DNA from: Desulfovibrio inopinatus DSM 10711
GTDB lineage: Bacteria > Desulfobacterota > Desulfovibrionia > Desulfovibrionales > Desulfovibrionaceae
Reading direction: 5' to 3'
Assembly (NCBI RefSeq): GCF_000429305.1
Contig: NZ_AUBP01000007.1
Location: forward strand, 186,001 to 250,000
Length of the DNA stretch: 64,000 nucleotides
Within the stretch, counting starts at the first letter, position 1. The number at the start of each line of letters is the position of its first letter. A program made the translations under genes and the position numbers. The notes under the pieces were generated by a model. It worked only from the letters and a program-made list of their open reading frames with translations. It ran no database searches and was not told the origin of the DNA. Of the stretch, positions 63,294-64,000 are shown one piece after another.

Positions 63294-64000
63294 ATGGAAT
63301 TCACTGAAAATTTAGCCAACGAAGCACTGACCGAAATGGCTGAAACGTTCTTCGAACGCCGGCGCGAAATCGATTTACATAGAAAGGTGTTGATGAAAAA
63401 AGCCGATACACTTCGGCTCAAAGCCGTCCATATTGATGCAAAATGGCGTACATTGTCCCGATTATTACTTCATGATACTGCCGCTATCGAGGCGCTCTCT
63501 TCGGCTATACATTTCGATTCACGGGAGTTGCATGTTATTCCCGTTGACGAAAACCATATTTTTCATTTTGCACCGCCTTGGTCCATGTCCAAACGCGGCC
63601 GGTACATCAAATCTGTGGAACACGTTTACGATGCACTTCGTGAAGATATTCGTGATTACAATGACGGTACAGCGCATCATGATGAACATGACAAAAGGCG
63701 CATTGTCGTCCCCCCACATTATGCAGCGCTTTGCCGCATGGTTGATGAAATCAACAACACCATCGATGATGCCAATACAAACCAACCAACGTCATGTGTC
63801 CTTGGATTCGCTCGTGGGCTTAATGTCATGGAAATGGAGCGACGGAGCGTCACCGGTGCAATCTTTGAAAATGCTTCCGATTGCATTGATCAAAGCATGG
63901 CAGTCCCGCGGTTTGAGCTGAGCGAGCTGAGACTCCCTGCTATCCCAACACCTCCACCGTGGAGGGATATTAAACACACGATCGAACCGATCCTGGCCAG
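63294..64000 (+). CDS. unrecognised protein (partial, runs off right edge)
   Basis: An ATG at 63294 has AAGGAG about 9 bases upstream, and the frame is open for 235 codons to the window end. The N-terminus is a charged helical hairpin (NLANEALTEMAETFFERRREIDLHRKVLMKKADTLRLK). Then comes a mixed region with aromatic strands (ELHVIPVDENHIFHFAPPW), VEHVYDALREDIRDYND, and KRRIVVPPHYAALCRMVDEINNTIDD, resembling a helical scaffold. No family was recognised. A plus-strand frame at 63433-63921 in another phase is its shadow. It probably follows the methyltransferase in an operon, about 105 bases downstream. Confidence 0.75.
   Translation, partial: MEFTENLANEALTEMAETFFERRREIDLHRKVLMKKADTLRLKAVHIDAKWRTLSRLLLHDTAAIEALSSAIHFDSRELHVIPVDENHIFHFAPPWSMSKRGRYIKSVEHVYDALREDIRDYNDGTAHHDEHDKRRIVVPPHYAALCRMVDEINNTIDDANTNQPTSCVLGFARGLNVMEMERRSVTGAIFENASDCIDQSMAVPRFELSELRLPAIPTPPPWRDIKHTIEPILA

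Overview
The window looks like chromosome from a Gram-negative, sulfate-reducer-like member of the Desulfovibrionales (Desulfobacterota). This is inferred from gene content: a Desulfovibrio-type one-cluster ferredoxin, a MoeA fused to a periplasmic-binding-like domain, a DUF6485 protein, many sensory proteins, a branched-chain amino acid ABC system and a PerR/catalase pair. No rRNA, tRNA, CRISPR array or intact mobile element was seen. Base composition is fairly even except for AT-rich patches around 22.5-27 kb and 53 kb.

Left part (1-10.96 kb). A ParA-type ATPase with an N-terminal zinc ribbon runs off the left edge. Beside it is a small basic protein with a ribbon-helix-helix-like C-terminus. 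Then comes a plus-strand Tad/Flp pilus block: a small membrane protein, tadZ/cpaE, tadA/cpaF, tadB, tadC, a TPR-AMIN lipoprotein and a two-receiver hybrid histidine kinase. Pilin, prepilin peptidase and secretin genes are not here. From 11 to 17.2 kb are envelope genes: a family 2 glycosyltransferase, an unrecognised protein, an alkaline-phosphatase-superfamily hydrolase, an LpxL-like acyltransferase with an altered motif, and two secreted proteins sharing a mirror-symmetric six-cysteine module.

Middle (17.4-47 kb). livG-livK-livH-livM-livF encode a complete branched-chain amino acid importer. An AT-rich accessory patch follows, with a DUF4198-like periplasmic protein, a decayed IS1595-family transposase, an unknown membrane protein and a large hairpin repeat. 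After it come a TPR membrane protein, a sodium:solute symporter with an enlarged small subunit, a metallophosphoesterase and a 1002-residue Cache-PAS-PAS-CBS-nucleotidyltransferase sensor. Next are a heptosyltransferase-like GT9 overlapping a B12-type radical SAM gene, DUF362 and DUF445 proteins, glnS, a methyltransferase, perR-katA, a half-length AbrB-like protein and a TerC protein.

Right part (47-64 kb). Accessory and decayed material includes a DUF1566 secreted protein, a truncated class D beta-lactamase remnant, a GntR regulator with a palindromic candidate operator, an IS5-like remnant, a VPLPA-CTERM surface protein and a radical SAM protein. A glycine-rich stress-type protein, a ferredoxin divergent from a CoA-disulfide-reductase-like enzyme, and a chemoreceptor follow. 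The end holds the MoeA fusion with DUF6485, an outer-membrane-like protein, a methyltransferase, and an unrecognised gene cut by the right edge. Two genes running off the window ends (1-742 minus, 63294-64000 plus) were read directly from the sequence.
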